Assembly: GCF_900108065.1 (NCBI RefSeq)
Contig: NZ_FNVQ01000002.1
Span: forward strand, 248,001-312,000
Length of the DNA: 64,000 nt
Direction of reading: 5' to 3'
DNA from: Marinobacterium lutimaris
Lineage (GTDB): Bacteria; Pseudomonadota; Gammaproteobacteria; Pseudomonadales; Balneatricaceae
Both the position numbers and the translations under genes were made by a program. Positions 17,590 to 26,064 of this stretch are shown in pieces. The number at the start of each line of letters is the position of its first letter. Position 1 is the first letter of the stretch. The notes under the pieces were generated by a model. It worked only from the letters and a program-made list of their open reading frames with translations, was not told the origin of the DNA and ran no database searches.

Positions 17590-19134
17590 CTATGACTGGG
17601 CCCGCATCAGCTCCGCTGACCAGATCATATAGCGGTTTTTGCCCGCCCTTTTAGCGGCGTACATCGCCCGGTCGGCGCGTTGCTGCAAGGTTTCAAAATC
17701 GCGGCAGCCGGCTTCGGAGAGCGCAACACCGACGCTGGCAGAAACCCACTCGGTTTTGTTGAGCCCCTCCACCGCCATATTCATCGATTCGAGCAGCCGA
17801 TCGAGCATCACGGTGACATCCCCTAGGGATCTGAGCTGGGGCATCAGCAGGACAAATTCATCACCACCTGTTCGTGCCGCCACATCACCGCCGCGGATGC
17901 TGCGCCTGAACAGCTCGGCCAGCTCGATCAGCAGATGATCTCCGCGCTGATGACCGAAGCTGTCGTTGACCTGTTTGAAGTTATCCAGATCGACGACGCA
18001 GACCGCACTGAAACTGCCGTCCCTCACCTCCAGCGCAAACACCTCCGCGGCCCTTTCCTCTATGCGTCGCCGGTTGGCCAGCCCTGTAAGCGGGTCACTG
18101 TTAGCCAGCTGCGACAGCTTACAATTGGCCGTCAGCAGCGCGGATGACTGACGGAAGCTTCGTTCCAGAGCGAGGATAATCACCAGCGTCAGTATCGCCA
18201 CCAGAGAGGCGACCGCTGCCGGAACAATACTGAACGAGGAAGGTGCATCAAAAGCGATATCGATCTGCCACTGGCGGCTGCCCAGCTTCAGCGGGAAACT
18301 GTACTCCGGCCCGGTTGGCCAGTCGTGCGCTTCTCGCGGGTAGATCTGCTCCGGCTTGGTATCGCTGATATCGATCAGGCGCATCTCGTACGACTGCCCC
18401 TTTATGGGCTCGAGCCGCTCCGTCAGTGAGATTCCTGGCCTCAGCAGCAACATCAGAAATCCCCGCAACTGTTGCAACGACCAGGGCTCGGAACCGGAAA
18501 AACGCACCGGCTGAAACACGGCAACGCCAAGCGGGCCATCCCGGTCCTGGGCAATGGGAAAAGCAGATGAGGTGTAAACCCGGCCCTGCCGGGCCATCTC
18601 CAGCGGCGCTCCCGCACCGCCGAACCTTACCGCCACATCCAGACCGATCACATCGCGATTGCGTTCCAGCGGCTCACTGTGAGTGATAGGAAAATAGAAA
18701 GGGCGCGGCGCCACGCTCACGGGTTCCATGGAGGGCAAAACAAACTCGAAGATTCCTCCCGGTGCCAGACCTCTCGACCTGAGCCTCGCTTCGTGAGCGG
18801 CCACCTCCTCAAGAGCGATTTTCGGCGCCCAGTGTACCGCGTACAGATCGTCGCGCCCCGGCAGCAGAATGCCGGCGAACTCCCGGAACTCATCCATGGA
18901 GACATATTCAGACGCTCTGAACAGCGCCTGGAACGCCTCCAGCACCCGCTCGGCATCGCTGAACAGATCCTGCGCTCGGAAAGCCTGTACCTGTGCCAGG
19001 TCACGCAGAGTCTCATCCTGCCTTGTCTGCTCCAGCAGGCGTGACACGCTGTAAGCCTGCCAGGTACCGATAGCCCCCGCAGCGACGATCAGCAGCAACA
19101 GAGTCCAACGGTAGATTGAATAAGGGTAATGCAC
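17590..19134 (-). CDS. CHASE-domain membrane diguanylate cyclase
   Basis: Predicted cyclic-di-GMP synthase of the inner membrane, 514 residues. An N-terminal membrane helix (about 10-30) is followed by a periplasmic CHASE domain (about 60-260, with DLYAVHWAPKI and FYFPITHSEP). A second helix lies at about 298-320 and a GGDEF domain at about 340-505. The active motif is intact (TGGDEF), as is the start DPLTGLANRR. The apparent start is GTG at 19134 with a weak ribosome site; no better upstream choice was seen. It stands between the LuxR-type gene and puuC on the minus strand, insulated from puuC by a strong terminator. A functional link to polyamine sensing is possible but not shown. Confidence 0.92.
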   Translation of the reverse strand: MHYPYSIYRWTLLLLIVAAGAIGTWQAYSVSRLLEQTRQDETLRDLAQVQAFRAQDLFSDAERVLEAFQALFRASEYVSMDEFREFAGILLPGRDDLYAVHWAPKIALEEVAAHEARLRSRGLAPGGIFEFVLPSMEPVSVAPRPFYFPITHSEPLERNRDVIGLDVAVRFGGAGAPLEMARQGRVYTSSAFPIAQDRDGPLGVAVFQPVRFSGSEPWSLQQLRGFLMLLLRPGISLTERLEPIKGQSYEMRLIDISDTKPEQIYPREAHDWPTGPEYSFPLKLGSRQWQIDIAFDAPSSFSIVPAAVASLVAILTLVIILALERSFRQSSALLTANCKLSQLANSDPLTGLANRRRIEERAAEVFALEVRDGSFSAVCVVDLDNFKQVNDSFGHQRGDHLLIELAELFRRSIRGGDVAARTGGDEFVLLMPQLRSLGDVTVMLDRLLESMNMAVEGLNKTEWVSASVGVALSEAGCRDFETLQQRADRAMYAAKRAGKNRYMIWSAELMRAQS

Positions 19135-19261
19135 CGGTTATTTCGCCCTTCGCTGCATGAGAGGCGCCGGAACAACCATATGCCGACGATTAGAGACATT
19201 ACAGTCCTGATTCGCAGGAAAAGCAAAGTATCCGCTGCACCGGGTTTCCAGGCTGTCCATA

Positions 19262-19305
19262 ACGAAAAACGCCCGTCCGGTAGCTACCGGACGGGCGTTT
19301 TTCGT
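19262..19305. terminator. Strong bidirectional terminator after puuC
   Basis: A 44-base perfect palindrome: A-rich left flank, GCCCGTCCGGTAG/CTACCGGACGGGC core, T-rich right flank. It lies 16 bp beyond the puuC stop codon and between puuC and the cyclase gene. Confidence 0.92.
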
Positions 19306-19320
19306 GATCGATCGGGCGCT

Positions 19321-20805
19321 TTAGATGCTGATCCAGACCGACTTGAGTTCGGTGTATTTCTCCAGCGAGTGCAGCGACTTGTCGCGGCCGTTGCCCGAAC
19401 CTTTGACACCGCCGAACGGCATGGTGGTATCACCTTCGCCCCAGGTGTTGACCCAGACCATACCGCTTTCGATCTCGCGGCTGACGCGGTGAGCGCGGGA
19501 CAGGTTATCGGTCCAGATCGACGCACCCAGGCCATAGACGCAGTCGTTGGCCATGGCGATCACCTCCTCTTCGGTATCGAAACCGGCCACCGCCAGCACC
19601 GGGCCGAAAATCTCTTCGCGTACGCAGGCCATATCGGCATGGGTATCGGTGATGATCGTCGGCTGGGAGAAGAAGCCTTTTTCGGCGCTTTCGGTGATGC
19701 CACCCAACTCTACCTTGCCGCCCTCTTCCAGAGCGCCGGCGATGTAGCGGTTAACGGTTTCCAGCTGCGCCTTGTCCACCATCGGGCCCATTTTCACGTC
19801 AGGGTCCAGCGGGTTACCCGGCTTGTATTCGGCGGCGTAGCGCTTCAGTGCTGCCATAAACTGCGCGCGGATACCGTTCTGTACATACAGGCGTGAGCCA
19901 GCGATGCAGACCTCACCCTGGTTGGTGAAGATCGCGATGGCAGCGCCCTGGGCAGCCGCTTCAATATCGCCGCAGTCATCGAACACGATCAGCGGTGACT
20001 TGCCGCCCGCTTCGATCCAGACCCGCTTCAGGTTGGACTGACCGGCGTACTGCATCAGCATGCCCGCCACACGGGTGGAACCGGTAAAGGCCAGGGAGTC
20101 CACATCCATATGCAGCGCCAGCGCCTTACCCGCGGTGTGGCCAAAGCCCGGCACCACGTTCAGTACGCCATCCGGCAGGCCCGCCTCTTTGGCAAGCTCG
20201 GCAAAACGCAGGCAGCTCAGCGAGGCCTTTTCGGACGGTTTGAGTACCACGGAGTTACCGGCGGCCAGTGCCGGCGCCAGCTTCCACATCGCCATCATCA
20301 GCGGGTAGTTCCACGGCGTGATGGCGCCGATAACACCGATAGGATGACGGGTGATCAGGCCGAGCGTAGTAGGTTTGGTCGGCGCAATTTCACCGTAAAT
20401 CTTGTCGATGCACTCTGCGCTCCAGCGCAGGCAATCGATGGAATCGGGTACGTCGATGCCGGTCATCTCGGCAATGCCTTTACCCATGTCCAGGGTATCT
20501 AGCAGCGCGAACTCGTCGAAGTGCTCCTGCATCAGATCGGCCAGCTTCAGCAGGATACGCTTACGCTCTGCCGGCGCCGCACGGGACCAGTCCCCCGCCT
20601 TGAACGCAGCACGAGCCGCTTTCACCGCGGCATCGATATCGGGCGTATCGCAGCTGGCCAGATCGGTCAGCAGCTCTTCGGTGGTCGGGTTGATCGCCGG
20701 GAAGGTTTCACCGCTCGCTGCCGGGCGAAACTCGCCGTTAATCCATGCCTGGTGACGAAACTCGATTTTCTCGGACAGGGCTGTCCACTCAGCCAGCGTA
20801 TGCAT
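19321..20805 (-). CDS. puuC: Gamma-glutamyl-gamma-aminobutyraldehyde dehydrogenase
   Basis: NAD(P)-dependent aldehyde dehydrogenase, 494 residues, that in the Puu pathway oxidises the aldehyde made by PuuB (and 4-aminobutanal from SpuC). The catalytic Glu265 lies in WIEAGGKSP and the catalytic Cys300 in NQGEVCIAGSRLYVQ. TPWNYP (about 163-168) and FTGSTRVAG are the cofactor-binding landmarks. These flanks fit the PuuC/KauB group. The ATG at 20805 follows AAAAGGAG. Upstream lie three 12-bp direct repeats and a 16-bp palindrome shared with other polyamine promoters. Confidence 0.92.
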   Translation of the reverse strand: MHTLAEWTALSEKIEFRHQAWINGEFRPAASGETFPAINPTTEELLTDLASCDTPDIDAAVKAARAAFKAGDWSRAAPAERKRILLKLADLMQEHFDEFALLDTLDMGKGIAEMTGIDVPDSIDCLRWSAECIDKIYGEIAPTKPTTLGLITRHPIGVIGAITPWNYPLMMAMWKLAPALAAGNSVVLKPSEKASLSCLRFAELAKEAGLPDGVLNVVPGFGHTAGKALALHMDVDSLAFTGSTRVAGMLMQYAGQSNLKRVWIEAGGKSPLIVFDDCGDIEAAAQGAAIAIFTNQGEVCIAGSRLYVQNGIRAQFMAALKRYAAEYKPGNPLDPDVKMGPMVDKAQLETVNRYIAGALEEGGKVELGGITESAEKGFFSQPTIITDTHADMACVREEIFGPVLAVAGFDTEEEVIAMANDCVYGLGASIWTDNLSRAHRVSREIESGMVWVNTWGEGDTTMPFGGVKGSGNGRDKSLHSLEKYTELKSVWISI

Positions 20806-20822
20806 GGTGTCTCCTTTTAAAC

Positions 20823-20858
20823 TGTACTAGTAACGGTACTAATAACTGTACTAACGAT
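20823..20858. repeat. Three tandem 12-bp repeats upstream of puuC
   Basis: TGTACTAGTAAC, GGTACTAATAAC and TGTACTAACGAT stand head to tail, 18 bp upstream of the puuC start codon. The spacing of roughly one helical turn suggests either iterated protein binding sites or a leader element. No other copies were noticed in the window. Confidence 0.6.
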
Positions 20859-20893
20859 AGGTAGAGAGTAGGCCTCCTGACGGGCGAAGCCAA

Positions 20894-20909
20894 TACACCC
20901 CAGGGGGTA
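20894..20909. promoter_or_regulatory. Candidate operator, 16-bp 7-2-7 palindrome (copy 3)
   Basis: TACACCCCAGGGGGTA, 89 bp upstream of the puuC start codon. It shares the dyad plan TAC(N)4-N2-(N)4GTA and the C-run/G-run core with the sites at 7377 and 15100. Confidence 0.6.
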
Positions 20910-20945
20910 GATAAGGGAAGCTATCAACGAGCCTATGGCATCTCA

Positions 20946-21033
20946 GGCTTTCAGACGATACGGAAAACTGGATTGCATACAGGTTTTACAGCTCAGCAAC
21001 ATCATTCTCACCGACTGGAACCGTCTGAAAGCC
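20946..21033. repeat. 12-bp perfect inverted repeat in non-coding region
   Basis: GGCTTTCAGACG at 20946-20957 is repeated inverted as CGTCTGAAAGCC at 21022-21033. It lies in the 386-bp gene-free region between puuC and the convergent end of the GntR gene. The remaining bases to 21191 show no credible gene and may be a decayed dispersed repeat. Confidence 0.45.
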
Positions 21034-21191
21034 CCAAAGGGCGCGGCCTGAAGCACTCATCTACGGCGTTGAGCTTTTTGCCAAGGGCTACGGCCAAAGT
21101 CCCCGGTATTTTGGGGGTTGCCTGCAAAGCTCGCCTTGTACCTGAATACTTCAGACCACGCTGAAACGCCATCTACTCATTCACAGCTTCC

Positions 21192-21899
21192 CTAGTCAGC
21201 TGCCAGCAATCCCCGGGTATAGAGAATATGATCCCGGGCGACACGGCGGGCGGTCTCAGCATCCCGCGCCTGAATCGCGCGGTGAATATCGGCATGCTGG
21301 CCGCGGATACCCTCGGGGTAACGACCGAATTTTTTCAGCGTGCGTGAAAGCACGCCGTAGATCGCGTTGAAGTAGCGCTCGTAAAAGATCTGGCTGAAGG
21401 AGACCAGCAGCAGGTGGTGGCTGTAGCGGGCGATCTGGGTGTGAAACTGCAGGTCCGCCTTGGCTCTCGCCAGCGTTGTTTCGCGCTGCCCACGCTCATA
21501 AAGCCGGCCATACTCTTCGGCCAGCAGCGCAAGCTCCTCTTTACTGGCCCGGGTGGCGCAGTACCAGGCGCACTCCCCTTCCAAAAACGCCCGCACCTCC
21601 AGTACCTGCAGCTGGAATGTCAGATCATCCAGCCCCTCCAGCGGCAGGCTCAGGTGCGGCTCCAGCAGGTTGGCGACCCGGTTGGCCCGCCCCTGGGAGA
21701 CCTCCACGAAACCAACCGCCTGCAAACGAGTGGTGGCCTGGCGCACTATCTCCCGCGACAAGCGCTGCTCCGCTGCCAGCGTTCTCTCTGACGGCAGCCG
21801 CTCGCCCGGCGCCAGCTGGGTGCTGGCGATCATGCCGAGCAGTTGCTCATAGAGATCCTCGCTGCGCGTGGCTCTTTTTGGCTTTTTAACTGTGGACAA
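21192..21899 (-). CDS. GntR/FadR-family transcriptional regulator
   Basis: A 235-residue regulator with an N-terminal winged HTH (residues about 14-75, LAPGERLPSERTLAAEQRLSREIVRQATTRLQAVG) and a C-terminal FCD all-helical ligand domain (about 90-230). It is divergent from lutABC by 163 bp, the usual position of the lactate-responsive regulator (LldR/LutR type), so it probably controls L-lactate use. The annotated start is TTG at 21899 with GAGGGTG upstream; no in-frame ATG would keep the HTH. Ligand inferred from context. Confidence 0.87.
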   Translation of the reverse strand: MSTVKKPKRATRSEDLYEQLLGMIASTQLAPGERLPSERTLAAEQRLSREIVRQATTRLQAVGFVEVSQGRANRVANLLEPHLSLPLEGLDDLTFQLQVLEVRAFLEGECAWYCATRASKEELALLAEEYGRLYERGQRETTLARAKADLQFHTQIARYSHHLLLVSFSQIFYERYFNAIYGVLSRTLKKFGRYPEGIRGQHADIHRAIQARDAETARRVARDHILYTRGLLAAD

Positions 21900-22062
21900 A
21901 ACACCCTCGCGCTAGACTGCATATTGCGACTTGGTCAGACCAGTTTGCAGGATAACATTTCCAACCGCTACCACCTCACCTATCTTTCTCTGCAAGCTTT
22001 TACATAAAGCGCGTGTACCCCAAACAACACGTCTAATAACAGCTAATAAGAGATAACCTGTC

Positions 22063-22833
22063 ATGGCATCACCCCGTTCCCGGGTCGGCCTTTTCGTAAC
22101 CTGCCTGGCCGATATGTTCCGCCCCGAAGTCGCCTTCGCCAGCGTCAAACTGCTCGAGATGGCCGGCTTCGACGTTGAGGTTCCCGAACGTCAGACCTGT
22201 TGCGGCCAGCCGGCATTCAACTCCGGCGCCCGTCACGACAGCGCGGCGATTGCGCGCCAGACCATCGAGGCGTTCGATGGTTTTGAATATGTGGTCGGCC
22301 CCTCCGGTTCCTGCATCGGCATGCTGCACCACTACCCGGAGCTGTTCGCTGAGGGCGATCCCTGGCACCAGCGTGCCCTGGATCTCAAGTCACGCGCTTT
22401 CGAGATCACCAGCTTCCTGGCCCAGCATCTCGATATGGACAAGCTCTCCAGCTCCTTCAAGGGCAAGGTCACCTACCACGACTCCTGCTCGGGCCTTAGG
22501 GAACTTGGCGTCAAGCGCCAGCCCCGTGAGCTGCTGTCAAAAATCCCCGGTGTGCAGATCTGCGAGATGGAAGAGTCAGAAACCTGCTGCGGCTTCGGTG
22601 GCACCTTCTGCGTCAAATACCCGGATATCTCCAACCGCATGGTCGGCAACAAGAGCGAGAACATCCGCGCCACCGGCGCCGATACCCTGCTTGCCGGTGA
22701 CCTGGGCTGCCTGCTGAACATGGCCGGCAAGCTCAAGCGTGAAGGCATAGATATTCAGGCCCGCCACGTGGTCGAGATACTGGCGGACATGGCCAGCACT
22801 CCAGCCATTGGTGAAGCAGAGAAGAGGAGCTGA
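22063..22833 (+). CDS. lutA: L-lactate utilisation protein LutA (iron-sulfur oxidoreductase)
   Basis: Component of the LutABC (LldEFG) complex that oxidises L-lactate to pyruvate. It has 256 residues with two cysteine-rich CCG domains: one around RQTCCGQPAFNSGAR (about residue 46) and one around EESETCCGFGGTFCVKYP (about 175). Cys in HDSCSGLRELG also belongs to the second cluster. No membrane segment. The ATG has a modest AAGAG ribosome site. First gene of a tight operon; lutB starts 3 bp after its stop. Confidence 0.95.
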   Translation: MASPRSRVGLFVTCLADMFRPEVAFASVKLLEMAGFDVEVPERQTCCGQPAFNSGARHDSAAIARQTIEAFDGFEYVVGPSGSCIGMLHHYPELFAEGDPWHQRALDLKSRAFEITSFLAQHLDMDKLSSSFKGKVTYHDSCSGLRELGVKRQPRELLSKIPGVQICEMEESETCCGFGGTFCVKYPDISNRMVGNKSENIRATGADTLLAGDLGCLLNMAGKLKREGIDIQARHVVEILADMASTPAIGEAEKRS

Positions 22834-22836
22834 GCC

Positions 22837-24240
22837 ATGCAGATCAAAAGCCCCGAGTTCAAACAGAACGCCCGTATCGCGCTGCAAGATGCCAACCTGC
22901 AGCGCGCACTGGGAAACCTGAAAGCCGGTTTCCCGCAGAAACGCGCCGCTGCCGTCGCCCGCCTGCCGGAGTTTGACCAGCTGCGCGATGAAGCCCGCGA
23001 CCTGAAAAACCATATCCTCGAGCACCTGGATCTCTATCTTGAGGAGTTCGAGAAGAACGTGGTCGCAAACGGCGGCACCGTGCACTGGTGCCGCACCGCC
23101 GAGGATGCGCGCAAAAAGATCCTGGAGATCTGCAAGGATCAGGATGCGAAGACGGTCACCAAGGGTAAGTCCATGGTCACCGAAGAGATCGACCTGAACG
23201 ACTACCTGGAAAAGAACGGCGTCACCCCGGTGGAAACCGACCTCGGTGAATACATCCTGCAGCTGCGCAAGGATCATCCGAGCCATATCATCGCGCCGGC
23301 GATCCACCTCAATATCGAGGATGTGGCGGATGCGTTCCACGAGCATCACAAGCGGCCGAAAAGCAACGATCCGGCCCACCTGATGCGCGAAGCGCGGGAG
23401 ATGCTGCGCAAGCACTTCGTCGCCGCCGACGTGGGCATCACCGGCGCCAACTTCCTGGTGGCGGAAACCGGGTCCACCATCATCTGCACCAACGAGGGCA
23501 ACGGCGACCTGACCCAGACGCTGCCGAAAACTCATATCGTTGTCTCCTCCATCGAGAAGCTGGTGCCTACCCTGGAGGATATGACCCTGTTCCTGCGCCT
23601 GCTGGCACGCTCCGCCACCGGACAGGAGTTCACCGTCTACAACACCCTGTCATCCGGCCCGCGTCGCCCCGGCGATCAGGACGGTCCGGAAAACTTCCAT
23701 GTGGTGCTGGTCGATAACGGCCGCAGCGATATGGTCGGCTCGGAGTTTCAGGAGATGCTGCGCTGCATCCGCTGCTCCGCCTGCATGAACCACTGCCCGG
23801 TTTACGGCGCCGTGGGCGGTCACAGCTATGGCTGGGTTTACCCCGGCCCCATGGGTTCTGTGCTGACGCCGCAGATGGTCGGCATCGAAAACGCAGGCCT
23901 CTTGCCCAATGCATCCACCTTCTGCGGCAAGTGCGAAGAGGTTTGCCCGGTGCGTATCCCGCTACCCAAGCTGATGCGTCACTGGCGCGACAAGGAGTAC
24001 GAGAAACACCTGAGCCCCACCAGCGTGCGCTCAGGGCTGGCTCTGTGGAGTTTCTTTGCCACCCGGCCGAAGCTTTATCGCCTGTTCGCCTCTGTGGGGA
24101 ATCGCTTCCTGCGCTTCAAGGCGGGCAAAAAAGGACGTACCAGCAAGCTGCCGCTGGCCAGCGCCTGGACCGATCACCGTGATATGCCGGCACCGAGCGG
24201 CAAAACCTTCATGCAGCAGTGGAAGGAGCAGAACCGATGA
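22837..24240 (+). CDS. lutB: L-lactate utilisation protein LutB (iron-sulfur)
   Basis: A 467-residue component of the lactate oxidation complex. An N-terminal LUD domain (about 60-290) carries family blocks such as TKGKSMVTEEIDLN and ITGANFLVAETG. Two 4Fe-4S motifs follow, CIRCSACMNHCPVYG (about 309-323) and CGKCEEVCPVRIP (about 363-375), then a short C-terminal domain. The start follows GAAGAGGAG. It overlaps lutC by four bases. Confidence 0.96.
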   Translation: MQIKSPEFKQNARIALQDANLQRALGNLKAGFPQKRAAAVARLPEFDQLRDEARDLKNHILEHLDLYLEEFEKNVVANGGTVHWCRTAEDARKKILEICKDQDAKTVTKGKSMVTEEIDLNDYLEKNGVTPVETDLGEYILQLRKDHPSHIIAPAIHLNIEDVADAFHEHHKRPKSNDPAHLMREAREMLRKHFVAADVGITGANFLVAETGSTIICTNEGNGDLTQTLPKTHIVVSSIEKLVPTLEDMTLFLRLLARSATGQEFTVYNTLSSGPRRPGDQDGPENFHVVLVDNGRSDMVGSEFQEMLRCIRCSACMNHCPVYGAVGGHSYGWVYPGPMGSVLTPQMVGIENAGLLPNASTFCGKCEEVCPVRIPLPKLMRHWRDKEYEKHLSPTSVRSGLALWSFFATRPKLYRLFASVGNRFLRFKAGKKGRTSKLPLASAWTDHRDMPAPSGKTFMQQWKEQNR

Positions 24241-24905
24241 GCAAGGCCGATATTTTCAACCGCATCCGCGGCGGGCTGCATGTACCCAGCGATGACTCGG
24301 CACGACGGGCGGCGGTCAAGGCACGACTCGACGCGCGCCAGCGCAATCTGATTCCGCAGCGGGCTCAACTGCCAGAAAACGAACGCCTGCGACTGTTTAT
24401 CGATATGGCCGATGAAGCAGCGGCGGAGCTGATTGAGCTGCATAGCGCAGCTGAGCTGGTGGGCACCATCGAGAACTGGGCGCAGGAGAACGGCATCGCC
24501 CACCTGGTCACCGCCAGCGACGAGCAGATCAAGAGCCTGGACTGGTCCGGCAACGGTACCCTGGTACTTGAAGAGCGTGTGGCTCAGGTGGGCGACGAGG
24601 CGAGCCTCACCAGCGCGTTCTGCGGTATCGCTGAGACCGGCACTCTGATGCTCTACTCCGGCCAAGAGAGCCCCACCACGCTGAACTTCCTGCCCGATAC
24701 CCATCTGGTCGTTCTGCGCGCCAGCACCATCGTCGGCCCCTACGAGGATGCCTGGCAGATGCTGCGACAGGCCACCGACGGCAGCATGCCGCGCACGGTG
24801 AACCTGATCACCGGCCCCTCACGCAGCGCCGATATCGAACAGAAGCTGCAGATGGGCGCCCACGGCCCACGCCGCCTGGTGATCTTTCTGCTGCACGGCG
24901 AGTAA
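24237..24905 (+). CDS. lutC: L-lactate utilisation protein LutC
   Basis: A 222-residue LUD-domain protein, third component of the lactate oxidation complex. The ATG at 24237 (MSKADIFNRIRGGL) overlaps the lutB stop and has GGAAGGAG seven bases upstream; a GTG 18 bp earlier is less likely. AGIAETGTLMLYSG-like (CGIAETGTLMLYSGQESPTTLNFLPDTHLVVL) is the conserved LUD core. No lactate permease gene accompanies the operon here. Confidence 0.95.
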   Translation: MSKADIFNRIRGGLHVPSDDSARRAAVKARLDARQRNLIPQRAQLPENERLRLFIDMADEAAAELIELHSAAELVGTIENWAQENGIAHLVTASDEQIKSLDWSGNGTLVLEERVAQVGDEASLTSAFCGIAETGTLMLYSGQESPTTLNFLPDTHLVVLRASTIVGPYEDAWQMLRQATDGSMPRTVNLITGPSRSADIEQKLQMGAHGPRRLVIFLLHGE

Positions 24906-24946
24906 GCGTTCAGGCCTTCTGTCTCTCTCGATCTCGCAACCTCTTG

Positions 24947-24970
24947 GCGCCCCATCCGGGGCGCATCTTT
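24947..24970 (+). terminator. Terminator after lutABC
   Basis: A 7-bp GC stem GCGCCCC/GGGGCGC with loop ATCC, followed by ATCTTTTA, 41 bp after the lutC stop. Confidence 0.82.
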
Positions 24971-25100
24971 TACCCTCCCGCGATCTGGCAATTAATCTGG
25001 CTATTAGTCTCGCTATTTACCCTGCTCTTGACCGCGCTATTGACCCAGAGGCGTCCTGGCATTAAGAGTAACCACTCCTTTTTGACGGGCCTCAAACGGC

Positions 25101-25970
25101 ATGGAATTTATCAGGCAGCGCATCGAGCGGCAGGTTTTCAGCATCACGGGGCTCGCCCTGAACCAGATCGATTATGAAAACCCGAAGGGCGACCCCGGCC
25201 TGTTTGGCCCAGGCAGCGTCTGCTGGACCGTCCATGCGGACTTTCCCTCCATGCTCTGCGGCGGCATCGGCGCACTGATGCTGCAGATGCTGCACCCGCT
25301 GGCCCTGGCCGGCGTCTGGGACCACTCCACCTTTCGCGAGGATATGATCGGTCGCCTGCGCCGCACCAGCCAGTTTATCGCCGGCACCACCTTTGCCGCA
25401 CAGAAAGACGCCGAATGGCTGATCGGTCTTGTGCGTGAGATTCATGGCAAAGTGACCGGTGTCGCGCCGGACGGGCGTCCCTACTCCGCCAATGATCCGG
25501 AACTGCTGACCTGGGTGCATGTGGCCGAGGTTCGCAGCTTTATGGCGGGTTACCTGCGCTATGGCGACCCAACACTGAGCCTTGCCGAGCAGGACCGTTA
25601 TTTCGATGAGGTGGCGCTGATTGCCGAAGCACTGGGAGCGAAAAATGTCCCGCGCACGCGGCAGGATATAGACGCCTATATCGAACGGATGCGACCGGAG
25701 CTCTGTTTTAATGAACGCACCGCAGAAGTCCTGCAACTGCTGCTGACGGCACCGACGCCGAACGTCGTCACCAAACCCGTGGGTTATATAATGGCGCGAG
25801 CCGGGGTGGATCTGCTACCGGACTGGGGGCTCGAGATGGCGGGTATCAAACTGAGTCCACTGCGGCGCAAGGCGATCCAGTCAGGCATGCACCTGCTTGC
25901 ACCCTCCTTGCGCTGGGCACTGCGCAACGGTGTATCCGCAAGGGCGAAGCGGCGCATGGGTTCGGCCTAG
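25101..25970 (+). CDS. DUF2236 (MpaB-like oxygenase family) protein
   Basis: A 289-residue protein of the DUF2236 family, which includes heme-dependent latex-clearing proteins and fungal MpaB. Function here is not known. Recognisable blocks are SVCWTVHADFPSMLCGGIGALMLQMLHPLALAGVWDHSTF (about 34-73), TTFAAQKDA, and TWVHVAEVRSFMAGYLRY with a conserved His. No signal peptide is seen. The ATG has no strong Shine-Dalgarno sequence. It is an isolated gene between the lut terminator and a convergent sulfatase gene. Confidence 0.85.
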   Translation: MEFIRQRIERQVFSITGLALNQIDYENPKGDPGLFGPGSVCWTVHADFPSMLCGGIGALMLQMLHPLALAGVWDHSTFREDMIGRLRRTSQFIAGTTFAAQKDAEWLIGLVREIHGKVTGVAPDGRPYSANDPELLTWVHVAEVRSFMAGYLRYGDPTLSLAEQDRYFDEVALIAEALGAKNVPRTRQDIDAYIERMRPELCFNERTAEVLQLLLTAPTPNVVTKPVGYIMARAGVDLLPDWGLEMAGIKLSPLRRKAIQSGMHLLAPSLRWALRNGVSARAKRRMGSA

Positions 25971-26023
25971 CCAGACTTACTCCGTCAGCCCTCTTCTGCG
26001 AGACGGCTTTGCTGTGGAAGAGA

Positions 26024-26046
26024 CCCGGCGCCAGACTGACGCCGGG
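26024..26046. terminator. Possible bidirectional terminator between DUF2236 and sulfatase genes
   Basis: A 7-bp stem CCCGGCG/CGCCGGG with a nine-base loop in the 94-bp convergent spacer. The U-tracts on either side are weak. Confidence 0.5.
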
Positions 26047-26064
26047 GTATTCATTAGCGGGCGA

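Noticed and set aside
24944-25177. 77-residue frame with a hydrophobic stretch after lutC
   Set aside because: It begins inside the terminator, runs into the DUF2236 gene in another frame, and has no ribosome site.
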